The position numbers and the translations under genes were made by a program. This document shows positions 7,483-13,857 of a stretch of DNA of 16,755 bases, piece by piece. The stretch comes from a bacterium (GTDB lineage: Bacteria; Bacillota; Clostridia; Oscillospirales; Acutalibacteraceae). The stretch covers positions 1 to 16,755 of the forward strand of contig JAHLBL010000013.1 in NCBI GenBank assembly GCA_020625635.1. The letters run 5' to 3'. The stretch's first letter is position 1. Each line of letters begins with the position of its first letter. The notes under the pieces are model-generated. The model did not search any database. It was not told the DNA's origin and saw only the letters and a list, made by a program, of their open reading frames with translations.

Positions 7483-9126
7483 ATGTCACTTTGTATGGGC
7501 TGTATGCGCGAAATCGGCGACAATGTTATATGCCCCAGCTGCGGCTTTGATAATTCAAAGGAACAGCATTCTCCGTTTTTACCCTACGGAACCGTCCTTC
7601 ACGGACGTTATGTTATAGGCACCGTCCTTAATACAAACGGCGAGAGTTCAAGATATATTTCCTTCGACAAGCAGACAGGCGACGTGGTTATCGTCTGCGA
7701 GTTCCTTCCCATGGGACTGTTTGACAGGGAAAATGACGATACAAACCTTATTGTAAGATATGAGAACAGCGATATTTTCCACAAGCTTATGTCGGAGTTT
7801 ATCTCCTACTTCCGCACTATTGCCGAGCTTAAGGATTTTTCCGCGCTGATCACTATTCATAATATATTCCAGGAGAACAACACCGCTTACGTTATCGAGG
7901 AGAATCAGGACCTTATCCCGTTTGAGGAGTACGTCGCGCGCAGCAACGGTCAACTCGAGTGGGATATCGCGCGTCCGCTGTTTATGCCTCTGGTATCAGC
8001 TCTCGAGGCTCTCCATCGCAGAGGTCTCGGTCACTACGCGATCTCGCCTAAAAACCTTTTCGTCACCGCTTACGGTAAAATCAAGATCTCGGGCTTTGCC
8101 ACCGAGAACGAGCGCAAGCGCGGTACGCCGCTGAAGTCCCAGCTCTACTCGGGCTGCGCGGCTCCCGAACAGTACGAGGATAATTTCCCGCTCGACAGCA
8201 TTACCGAGATTTACGGTATTTCAGCTACGCTGTTCTACGCTCTCACGGGCAACCTCCCCGCCAACGCAAAGGATCGTCTCAAGGATTCAAGGCTTCTTAT
8301 GAGCACAGGCACGGTGAAGCGTCTGCCGCCCCATGTCGTTACGGCTGTGGCGAACGGCTTACAGGTAAAGCGCGAGAACCGTATCACCGACTTTGACGAT
8401 CTCCGCTCACAGCTCTCGGTTTCTCATACGGCGCAGGCTATCCAGGAGGAGATCTCCCGGACCGCCAATATGCACGTAAAAAGCTCCGACTTAAAGAACG
8501 GCGGCGGAATGTCGCTTCGCACCGTGGGCATTATCTCGATTATCGCCGCGCTCGTTGTTTTCGGCGCGATAGGATTCTTGTTCCTTTCAGTCAACCCGAA
8601 CCCGTTCCGCTCCTGCTTCGCGGAGAAGAACGAGATCGAGACTACAGCCGCCACCGAGGAATGGACGGGCGAGACTATACCGAACTATATCGGTATGTCG
8701 CTCGATGAGGCTGAGGACAGCGCCAAGAAATCGGGAAACATCACCATTTACCGCGACGTTGACGAGAGCTACAGCGACGATTACGCCGAGGACGTTATCG
8801 TTGAGCAGTCCCCGAAGGAGGGCTCACAGCTCACAGCCGAGGGCGATATCTCCATCACCGTAAAAATCAGCAAGGGTCCCCAGATGAGAACCCTGCCCGA
8901 TATAAAGGAGAAATCCGTTAACTCAGCGGCTAAGGCGGTCGCCAACAAGGGCTTCGTCGTTAACGCCGAGTACCAGTACAATAAAAAAATTAACGAAGGT
9001 TATGTTATAGGCTATAAGGACTATAAGGAGGGTGACAAGCTTGAGCACGGCTCCACAGTCACCATAATCGTCAGCAAAGGCGAGGAAGAGACAAAGGCTA
9101 CCCAGGCGCCCCAGAATAACCAGTAG
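7483..9126 (+). CDS. Zinc-ribbon PASTA-domain pseudokinase (predicted), membrane-anchored
   Basis: This 547-residue protein has an N-terminal zinc ribbon (C4-x2-C7 and C17-x2-C20), a kinase-like domain (about 36-330), one membrane span (about 346-370) and two extracellular PASTA repeats (starting near TIPNYIGMS and RTLPDIKEK). Kinase motifs are recognisable but catalytically dead: the glycine loop is LNTNGESSRY, the VAIK lysine is C72 (VIVCEF), HRD is HYA (A186) and DFG is GFA (204-206). Only N191 of the catalytic loop is kept. The fold could serve as a scaffold or allosteric partner of the active PASTA kinase nearby (inference). The frame is open to a TTG at 7468, but GGGAGGT (7470-7476) fits the ATG at 7483. 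It has its own promoter and a terminator after it. Confidence 0.9.
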   Translation: MSLCMGCMREIGDNVICPSCGFDNSKEQHSPFLPYGTVLHGRYVIGTVLNTNGESSRYISFDKQTGDVVIVCEFLPMGLFDRENDDTNLIVRYENSDIFHKLMSEFISYFRTIAELKDFSALITIHNIFQENNTAYVIEENQDLIPFEEYVARSNGQLEWDIARPLFMPLVSALEALHRRGLGHYAISPKNLFVTAYGKIKISGFATENERKRGTPLKSQLYSGCAAPEQYEDNFPLDSITEIYGISATLFYALTGNLPANAKDRLKDSRLLMSTGTVKRLPPHVVTAVANGLQVKRENRITDFDDLRSQLSVSHTAQAIQEEISRTANMHVKSSDLKNGGGMSLRTVGIISIIAALVVFGAIGFLFLSVNPNPFRSCFAEKNEIETTAATEEWTGETIPNYIGMSLDEAEDSAKKSGNITIYRDVDESYSDDYAEDVIVEQSPKEGSQLTAEGDISITVKISKGPQMRTLPDIKEKSVNSAAKAVANKGFVVNAEYQYNKKINEGYVIGYKDYKEGDKLEHGSTVTIIVSKGEEETKATQAPQNNQ

Positions 9127-9140
9127 TTTAATAACAATAT

Positions 9141-9167
9141 CGGGGCGGCTCAGAAGGAGCTGCCCCG
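9141..9167. terminator. Hairpin terminator between convergent genes
   Basis: CGGGGCGGCTC, a 5-base AGAAG loop and GAGCTGCCCCG form an 11-bp stem with one internal G-T pair. On the plus strand TAAATATTTTGT follows. On the minus strand an AT-rich stretch follows too. It lies between the pseudokinase stop and the XRE gene stop and probably serves both, better for the rightward gene. Confidence 0.8.
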
Positions 9168-9180
9168 TAAATATTTTGTA

Positions 9181-9855
9181 TTATAATTTAAAGCTTTGAT
9201 TCAGCGCTTTTTCGGCGTTGACGATAACCTGATGCAGCGACGTGTAGCTGTCGTCGAACATTTCCGCGAGCTTTTTCTGTGAGAGCTCAATTCCGTCGAC
9301 GCTGCCGCTCTTCCTCAGCGATTCTATCCTTGCGCTTAAAAGCGTGAGCGCCGCGTCGCAGAAACGGTCTCCAGCGCCGTCGGTTATTGTAAACAGGTCG
9401 TTGGGATTATTTTCTTTTATAGAATATAACTTCCTGATTATGTTGTATTCCGCGATCATAAGGTAGTCGGTGACGCAGCGGTTCAGCTTTTTGTTTCCCG
9501 TCTGCGCCAGCAGGCTGTAGATAACAGCCGTCGAGTTTACAAGCAGCTTTCTGTTGAGCAGACAGTAGGTGTTGCTCTTGACGTTGTTTACGTCTCTCAG
9601 CTCGTCCACGTCGGGAATGCCGTCGGACTCGTTCGTCGGGAGATTCGGGCTGTTTGTTCTGCCGAGCAGATAGTCGACTGAAACGTCGTAGTAATCCGCC
9701 GTCTTTACCAAAAACTCAAGACCGCATTCGCGGATCCCCTTCTCGTAATGCGACAGCAGCGATTGGGAGATCCCCAGCTCCTTCGCGGCGTCCTTCTGGC
9801 TGAGTCCCTTCTGTTTTCTCAGCTTGGTGATTATTCGGCTGAATTCGTTTTTCAT
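9181..9855 (-). CDS. XRE-family helix-turn-helix transcriptional regulator
   Basis: This 224-residue protein has an N-terminal Cro/C1-type HTH domain (about residues 1-65). It includes LRKQKGLSQKDAAKELGIS, QSLLSHYEKG and the ending VSVDYLLGR, typical of XRE repressors. The C-terminal 155 residues are mostly helical by eye and match no family I know; they may sense a ligand or make dimers. A GTG at 9864 extends the frame by three residues, but AGGAG (9864-9868, read leftward) is correctly spaced for the ATG at 9855. It is divergent from a histidine-phosphatase gene, and its promoter overlaps a palindrome, suggesting self-regulation. Target genes are unknown. Confidence 0.88.
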   Translation of the reverse strand: MKNEFSRIITKLRKQKGLSQKDAAKELGISQSLLSHYEKGIRECGLEFLVKTADYYDVSVDYLLGRTNSPNLPTNESDGIPDVDELRDVNNVKSNTYCLLNRKLLVNSTAVIYSLLAQTGNKKLNRCVTDYLMIAEYNIIRKLYSIKENNPNDLFTITDGAGDRFCDAALTLLSARIESLRKSGSVDGIELSQKKLAEMFDDSYTSLHQVIVNAEKALNQSFKL

Positions 9856-9876
9856 AGCTCTCACTCCTATACTGAT

Positions 9877-9905
9877 AGTATAATATATTAATTACAATTT
9901 GTAAA
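9877..9905 (-). promoter_or_regulatory. Promoter of the XRE regulator gene
   Basis: On the minus strand TTTACA (9905-9900), a 17-base spacer and TATACT (9882-9877) form a good SigA-type promoter about 22 bases before the start codon. Its -35 overlaps the palindrome at 9892-9904. Confidence 0.65.
9892..9904. promoter_or_regulatory. Palindrome TTACAA-T-TTGTAA, candidate operator
   Basis: A perfect 6-bp inverted repeat around one central base lies in the short divergent intergenic region, on the -35 of the XRE gene and 13 bases before the histidine-phosphatase ATG. It is a natural candidate for binding by the XRE protein, but this is inference from position and symmetry only. Confidence 0.4.
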
Positions 9906-9917
9906 GAAGGTAGTTTT

Positions 9918-10535
9918 ATGCAATCGTATCTTATCCATTTTATCCGCCACGGCGCTATCGCCGATACTCTGAAGGGTAAGTATATCGGTACGACCGACGT
10001 TCCGCTCAGCGAGCAGGGTAGAGAAGCCCTCCGCGAGCTCGACTCAAAGTACATCTACCCGGGGACCCAGGTCGTTTTTACCTCTCCGCTTAAGCGCTGT
10101 ACGGAAACCGCTTCGATAATTTATCCTCAGCAGAACGCGCTTGTTATCGACCAGCTTGCCGAGTGCGATTTCGGCGAATGGGAGAACAAGACTGCCGACG
10201 AGCTCAAGGGCGATAAGTGCTTTCAGGACTGGCTCGCGGGCAAGCCCGACGCAAAGCCGCCGAAGGGGGAGAGCGGAGCCGAATTCACCGAGCGTATCTG
10301 CCTTATTTTCGAGCAGATAGTCGAGGGACTGATGAAAACGGGAAATACGGAGGCTGTGATAATCACCCACGGCGGAGTAATAATGACGCTGCTCTCCGTC
10401 TACGGACTGCCGAAGGCAAAGCCGTTCGAGTGGGTTATGGACAACGGCTTCGGTTATTCCGTAAGAATAAATCCCATGCTCTGGCAGCGCGACAAGGTCG
10501 CGGAGGTCTACAGAAAAATCCCCGTAATGGATTGA
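9918..10535 (+). CDS. Histidine phosphatase family protein (phosphoglycerate-mutase-like)
   Basis: This 205-residue protein has the branch-1 histidine phosphatase signature FIRHG with catalytic H11, followed by GKYIGTTDVPLSEQG. FTSPLKRCTETA, the acidic ECDFGEWENK region and the second catalytic histidine in IITHGGV (H151) are also present. The family includes CobC (alpha-ribazole phosphatase), GpmB-like and broad-specificity phosphatases; the sequence alone does not decide the substrate, and no cobalamin gene is nearby. AAGAAGG (9904-9910) sits seven bases before the ATG. No convincing -35/-10 was found for it beyond a TATAAT at 9879-9884. It is followed by leuB after an 80-base gap containing two palindromes. 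Confidence 0.88.
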   Translation: MQSYLIHFIRHGAIADTLKGKYIGTTDVPLSEQGREALRELDSKYIYPGTQVVFTSPLKRCTETASIIYPQQNALVIDQLAECDFGEWENKTADELKGDKCFQDWLAGKPDAKPPKGESGAEFTERICLIFEQIVEGLMKTGNTEAVIITHGGVIMTLLSVYGLPKAKPFEWVMDNGFGYSVRINPMLWQRDKVAEVYRKIPVMD

Positions 10536-10555
10536 ATTGTAAAGTAGTTTACAAT
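10536..10555. promoter_or_regulatory. Rex-like palindrome upstream of leuB
   Basis: ATTGTAAA-GTAG-TTTACAAT is a perfect 8-bp inverted repeat with a 4-base centre, immediately after the stop of the histidine-phosphatase gene and about 60 bases before leuB. The core TTGTAAANNNNTTTACAA has the 7-4-7 architecture of Rex redox-repressor operators (TTGTGAAWWWWTTCACAA and TTGTTAA-type variants), differing at one base per half-site. It could instead be a weak terminator hairpin, since CTTTT follows. A second palindrome, TTATGT-G-ACATAA, lies at 10567-10579. Confidence 0.4.
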
Positions 10556-10615
10556 CTTTTGCGCGCTTATGTGACATAATTGATAAGTAAATTAATTGAT
10601 TAAGGAGAAATACAT

Positions 10616-11689
10616 ATGTCTGACTACAAAATCACTCTTCTCAAGGGCGACGGAATCGGTCCCGAAATCGTTGACGAGGCTGTAAAGGTCCTCAACAAAA
10701 CAGCGGAAAAATTCAACTTCACCGTAACCTACGATGAGGCGCTTATGGGCGGCTGCGCTATCGACGCCACGGGCGAGCCTCTTCCTCAGGAAACGATAGA
10801 TAAATGCAAGGCTTCCGACAGCGTTCTTCTCGGCGCTGTAGGCGGTCCCAAGTGGGACAACCTCCCTGGAAGCAAGCGTCCCGAGGCGGGACTTCTCGGT
10901 ATCCGCGGAGCGCTCGGTCTGTTCGCGAATCTCCGTCCCTCCGTTATTTTTGAGCCGCTTCAGGGCGACTCCCCAATCAAGGACGAGATCATCGGCGGTC
11001 AGCTCGATATCCTTATCGTCCGCGAGCTTACGGGCGGTATCTACTTCGGCAAGAGAGGCCGCTGTACAGCCGAGGACGGTTCTCCTGCGGCGTGGGATAC
11101 AGAGATGTACTCTGTGCCCGAAATCGAGCGTATCGCGCGTGTAGCCTTTGAGATGGCAATGAAGAGAAACAAGAAGGTAACAAGCGTAGATAAGGCTAAT
11201 GTTCTCGAGTCCTCCAGACTCTGGAGAGAGACCGTTATCAGGATCGCGGAGGAATACCCCCAGGTCGAGCTCAACCACCTCTATGTTGACAACTGCGCTA
11301 TGCAGCTTGTCCGCAATCCGCGACAGTTCGACGTTATCGTTACCTCGAACATCTTCGGCGATATCCTCTCCGACGAGGCTTCGATGATCGCGGGCTCTAT
11401 CGGTATGCTCGCTTCCGCTTCGCTCGCCGAGGGCAAGTTCGGTCTTTATGAGCCGATCCACGGCTCCGCTCCCGATATCGCGGGACTCGGAATCGCCAAT
11501 CCGCTCGCGACTATACTTTCGGTAGCTATGATGCTCCGCTATTCTCTCGATCAGGGCGAGGCTGCCGACGCGATCGAAAACGCCGTAAACGAGGCGCTCA
11601 AGAAGTACCGCACACCCGATATTATGTCCGACGGACTTACAAAGGTAAGCTGCTCCGAGATGGGCGACAAGGTCTGTGAATTTATCTGA
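10616..11689 (+). CDS. leuB: 3-isopropylmalate dehydrogenase
   Basis: This 357-residue enzyme oxidatively decarboxylates 3-isopropylmalate with NAD+ in leucine synthesis. Family features are the GDGIGPEI start, the LLGAVGGPKWDNLPGS segment, LGLFANLRPS, the ELTGGIYFGKRG loop, SVDKANVLESSRLWRE, and NIFGDILSDEASMIAGS with the metal-binding aspartates, followed by the nucleotide-binding HGSAPDIAG. AAGGAG at 10602-10607 lies ahead of the ATG. leuA and leuCD are not adjacent, so the leucine genes are split in this genome or lie outside the window. A PHP phosphatase gene starts 12 bases after the stop and is probably co-transcribed. Confidence 0.97.
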   Translation: MSDYKITLLKGDGIGPEIVDEAVKVLNKTAEKFNFTVTYDEALMGGCAIDATGEPLPQETIDKCKASDSVLLGAVGGPKWDNLPGSKRPEAGLLGIRGALGLFANLRPSVIFEPLQGDSPIKDEIIGGQLDILIVRELTGGIYFGKRGRCTAEDGSPAAWDTEMYSVPEIERIARVAFEMAMKRNKKVTSVDKANVLESSRLWRETVIRIAEEYPQVELNHLYVDNCAMQLVRNPRQFDVIVTSNIFGDILSDEASMIAGSIGMLASASLAEGKFGLYEPIHGSAPDIAGLGIANPLATILSVAMMLRYSLDQGEAADAIENAVNEALKKYRTPDIMSDGLTKVSCSEMGDKVCEFI

Positions 11690-11701
11690 TAAGGTGTCAT
11701 T

Positions 11702-12409
11702 ATGTATTATGATATGCACTCTCACATCCTGCCCGAGATGGACGACGGCTCCAAGAGCGTTGAGCTCAGTCTGGAGATAATCGAAAAGCTCAGGGCTCAG
11801 GATGTTAAGAATATTTGTCTTACTCCTCATTTTTACACTAACGAGGAGTCGATGGAGCAGTTTCTTGAACGGCGTCAGGCTTCGCTCGGGAAGCTTCTTC
11901 CCGTACTGCCCGACGACGTTAACGTCTGCGTAGGCGCTGAGGTTTATCTTTCGAGCTATCTTTTCAACAACAAGGATCTTTCGGAAATCTGCTACGGCGA
12001 TTCAAAGTACATACTCTGCGAGTTTTCGTTCGGCTCACATTTTTCCGAGCACACCATGGAGTATTTCTACCGCCTGAAAAGCTACGGGCTCAAGCCTGTC
12101 CTCACTCATATCGAGCGCTATCATCATCTTATGGACGACGAGAGCCTTGTCGAGAACCTTGTCGACGAGGATATCATAATCCAGACGAACGTTGGCGCGT
12201 TCAAGGGCTTTTCTCAGAAGCGCAAGCTTATCAAGTACATTAAGCGCGGATATATCGACATCGTCGGCACGGACTGCCATTCGCTTACGCGCGGCAATCC
12301 CGACGAGTACTCCGCGACGATCAATCTGATCAGGGAAAAATGCGGTCAGGAGTACGTTGACCATATAATAAAAACCAGCGCGGAGATTTTCTCACCGCTG
12401 AAAAGATAA
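11702..12409 (+). CDS. PHP-domain tyrosine-protein phosphatase, CpsB/YwqE/CapC type
   Basis: This 235-residue protein matches the metal-dependent PHP phosphatases that dephosphorylate bacterial tyrosine kinases controlling capsule and exopolysaccharide. Metal-ligand motifs are MHSHILPEMDDG at the N-terminus, LTPHFY, GAEVYLSSYL, LTHIERYH and VGTDCHS near the C-terminus. The length is normal (about 240-255 residues). AAGGTG (11691-11696) precedes the ATG. No capsule, Wzz or BY-kinase gene is in the window, so its substrate is elsewhere or it has another role. It is the last gene of the leuB transcript and faces convergent genes across a terminator-rich gap. Confidence 0.9.
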   Translation: MYYDMHSHILPEMDDGSKSVELSLEIIEKLRAQDVKNICLTPHFYTNEESMEQFLERRQASLGKLLPVLPDDVNVCVGAEVYLSSYLFNNKDLSEICYGDSKYILCEFSFGSHFSEHTMEYFYRLKSYGLKPVLTHIERYHHLMDDESLVENLVDEDIIIQTNVGAFKGFSQKRKLIKYIKRGYIDIVGTDCHSLTRGNPDEYSATINLIREKCGQEYVDHIIKTSAEIFSPLKR

Positions 12410-12410
12410 A

Positions 12411-12447
12411 AAAAGGGGTTGGCTCAAAAAGGAAAAGAGCCAACCCC
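12411..12447 (-). terminator. Perfect 11-bp hairpin terminator
   Basis: GGGGTTGGCTC (12415-12425), an A-rich 11-base loop and GAGCCAACCCC (12437-12447) form a perfect stem. The run of A before it gives a strong U-tract for leftward transcripts. Rightward, TGAATTAATATC follows, so it is a poorer terminator for the PHP phosphatase gene immediately upstream, though the stem itself may still help stop it. Confidence 0.8.
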
Positions 12448-12459
12448 TGAATTAATATC

Positions 12460-12544
12460 TTGTATTGATAGTTGAAAGTGACGAGTTATAAGCGGCAGGA
12501 CAATGTGTTTTATCAATACAAAAACTCACTTTTCACTTTAAACT
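12460..12544. repeat. Two interleaved inverted repeats (A-B-A'-B')
   Basis: A (TTGTATTGATA, 12460-12470) is perfectly complementary to A' (12511-12521). B (12471-12487, starting GTTGAAAGTGA) pairs with B' (12523-12543) with one mismatch and one asymmetric bulge. The order A-B-A'-B' means the two stems cannot both form as simple hairpins. The element sits between two terminators in the gap between convergent genes, with no ORF. It may be a mobile intergenic repeat, a switching RNA, or a decayed element; nothing known was recognised. Confidence 0.6.
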
Positions 12545-12567
12545 GATCACATTTGAATTGCGTTCGT

Positions 12568-12604
12568 AAAAATGAGGCTGCTCTTTTAGTTCTGAGCCGG
12601 CCTC
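12568..12604 (-). terminator. Terminator of the DUF3267 gene
   Basis: Read leftward, GAGGC-CGGCTC, a 10-base loop and GAGC-A-GCCTC form a stem with a small internal bulge, followed by ATTTTT. It lies about 20 bases after the stop codon of the leftward gene, in the correct orientation. Confidence 0.75.
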
Positions 12605-12622
12605 TTTGTAACGTCGTATTTT

Positions 12623-13207
12623 TTATTTTTTCGGAATGTACCAGTAGCTTCTGTTCTTGCTCATAAAGCACAGGCTGCCCTTGGGCATCTGTGTCAGGGC
12701 GTTAAAGACATTGATGTAGTCTCCCGCGCCCGCGCCGAGTCCGAGCAGTCCGAATATCCCGAGCCAGACCTGATCGGGGAATATAAAGAACAGCGCGTAG
12801 GGGATAACGCCGAAAACGATATTCGGCAGCAGGCACATAAGCACGAACCTCGCCTTTGTCATTGACTCCGTGCCGACGACAAAGCACAGACCTTTTTTTA
12901 GGTAGGTGTGGAACTCGACTGTCTCCCTGAAGCATATCGCGTGTAAAATCTCATGAAGCGGGATCACCAGCACGCTGAGCAGCGCTCCGAGCAAAATGTT
13001 CCAGTTGCTGTCGAGGATCCCGCGCCAGCCGATATTCAGCATGATCGGTATAATTGCCGCGATAATAATTATAATTCCGAGAGTATTTCCGATAATGCTC
13101 AGCTTCTGGATGCTCTCGGGTTCTTTGAACACTACCGCTCCCTCAACCTCTCTTGACGGGAGCTTTTCAACGTCTCCGTTGAATTCCTTCTTAAAAATCA
13201 GCTTCAT
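12623..13207 (-). CDS. DUF3267 membrane protein with HEILH zincin motif
   Basis: This 194-residue protein has hydrophobic segments at about residues 38-58, 70-92, 120-142 and 146-162. HEILH at 85-89 lies within the second segment, and an aspartate at 163 in the GAGAGDYINVF stretch is a plausible third metal ligand. This pattern matches DUF3267 proteins, thought to be membrane metallopeptidase-like and unstudied in most bacteria. GAGGAG (13215-13220, leftward) is seven bases before the ATG. It lies 15 bases downstream of the thioesterase gene, so both share one transcript. Protease activity is inferred from the motif only. Confidence 0.85.
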   Translation of the reverse strand: MKLIFKKEFNGDVEKLPSREVEGAVVFKEPESIQKLSIIGNTLGIIIIIAAIIPIMLNIGWRGILDSNWNILLGALLSVLVIPLHEILHAICFRETVEFHTYLKKGLCFVVGTESMTKARFVLMCLLPNIVFGVIPYALFFIFPDQVWLGIFGLLGLGAGAGDYINVFNALTQMPKGSLCFMSKNRSYWYIPKK

Positions 13208-13222
13208 AGATAAGCTCCTCTT

Positions 13223-13621
13223 TTACAGTTTAAAGCCCGTAGCGACGAACTGTGCGATCCCGCGTCCCGTGTTGTCCGTTACATCAACATTGTATACGCA
13301 CGAGCTCCCGCCGTCCTTCTTGCATTTAGCCTCCGCTATGAGTGTGTCGCCCTTTACCGTGCTCATAAAGTTCATACTCACCTGCTGAGCAACGGTCGGC
13401 TGATGGATGTTGTTCGACGCCGCCGAGAACGCGAGGTCGGCGACGGTGAAAATCGCGCCGCCCATGATGCCGCCGATGGCGTTTCTGTGGCGCTCGTCAA
13501 GACGCATACTGCATTTACAGTAGCCGTCGCTCAGTTCCTCTATGTATACTCCCGCGCCTGTGGCGAATTTGTCGTCCTTATAATGCTCGCGGGCTTCTTC
13601 TATGCTTTTGAATGTGCTCAT
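13223..13621 (-). CDS. PaaI-family hotdog-fold thioesterase
   Basis: This 132-residue protein fits the PaaI/YdiI branch of hotdog thioesterases that hydrolyse acyl- or aryl-CoA in the cytoplasm. The signature HRNAIGGIMGGAIFTVADLAF holds H45, N47, the GG turn and the likely catalytic acid D62 at the start of the central helix. VSMNFMSTVKGD and the C-terminal strands complete a single hotdog domain of normal length. The ATG at 13621 is preceded (leftward) by AGGAGC and by a good promoter at 13673-13701. It is the first gene of a two-gene leftward operon with the DUF3267 protein. The substrate cannot be told. Confidence 0.9.
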   Translation of the reverse strand: MSTFKSIEEAREHYKDDKFATGAGVYIEELSDGYCKCSMRLDERHRNAIGGIMGGAIFTVADLAFSAASNNIHQPTVAQQVSMNFMSTVKGDTLIAEAKCKKDGGSSCVYNVDVTDNTGRGIAQFVATGFKL

Positions 13622-13672
13622 TTGCTATGCTCCTGATTTGTTGATTTAAGTGTTTTATATTACATAAAATAT

Positions 13673-13701
13673 ATTATAACATTTTTTGATTCTCTTTTCA
13701 A
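13673..13701 (-). promoter_or_regulatory. Promoter of the thioesterase/DUF3267 operon
   Basis: On the minus strand TTGAAA (13701-13696), a 17-base spacer and TATAAT (13678-13673) with TG one base before the -10 form a near-consensus SigA promoter about 50 bases ahead of the start codon. Confidence 0.75.
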
Positions 13702-13755
13702 CAAAAATTATAAACGTAAAGCCGATGTTTTTTAATATTCATTACCCGCGTTTCT

Positions 13756-13785
13756 ACCGTTCGTTCCCGATTTGCTACCACTTAT
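13756..13785 (+). promoter_or_regulatory. Candidate LytTR-type operator (direct repeat)
   Basis: ACCGTTCGT (13756-13764) matches every position of the published LytTR site consensus [TA][AC][CA]GTTN[AG][TG]. A second, weaker copy ACCACTTAT (13777-13785) follows after 12 bases, the spacing typical of AgrA/LytR-type direct repeats. The extended repeats TACC...TTCC agree at 9 of 13 positions. The site ends 10 bases before a -35 element and about 300 bases before a LytTR gene, suggesting autoregulation (inference). Confidence 0.5.
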
Positions 13786-13795
13786 TCCGAATCTA

Positions 13796-13824
13796 TTGAC
13801 TTGCGTTGTTATTTATTGTAAGGT
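13796..13824 (+). promoter_or_regulatory. Probable activator-dependent promoter
   Basis: TTGACT (13796-13801), 17 bases and a poor -10 TAAGGT (13819-13824) lie immediately downstream of the LytTR-like repeats. The weak -10 would suit a promoter needing an activator. The predicted start is about 25 bases before the TTG of the Cys-rich ORF. Confidence 0.4.
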
Positions 13825-13857
13825 CATCATAGAAAAACAGCAAAAGGAGATATTTTT

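Noticed and set aside
10592..11830. Leftward 412-codon open frame opposite leuB
   Set aside because: leuB is certain from its motifs. The antisense frame has no recognisable domain, and long antisense frames are a by-product of the C/G-ending codon use of these genes.
12460..12544. Full H-type pseudoknot RNA
   Set aside because: Linkers of 0 and 1 base are too short to cross stems of 11 and about 16 bp, so both stems are unlikely to form together in full.
12953..13388. Rightward ORFs over the DUF3267 and thioesterase genes
   Set aside because: They are antisense to two genes with clear motifs, promoter and ribosome sites.
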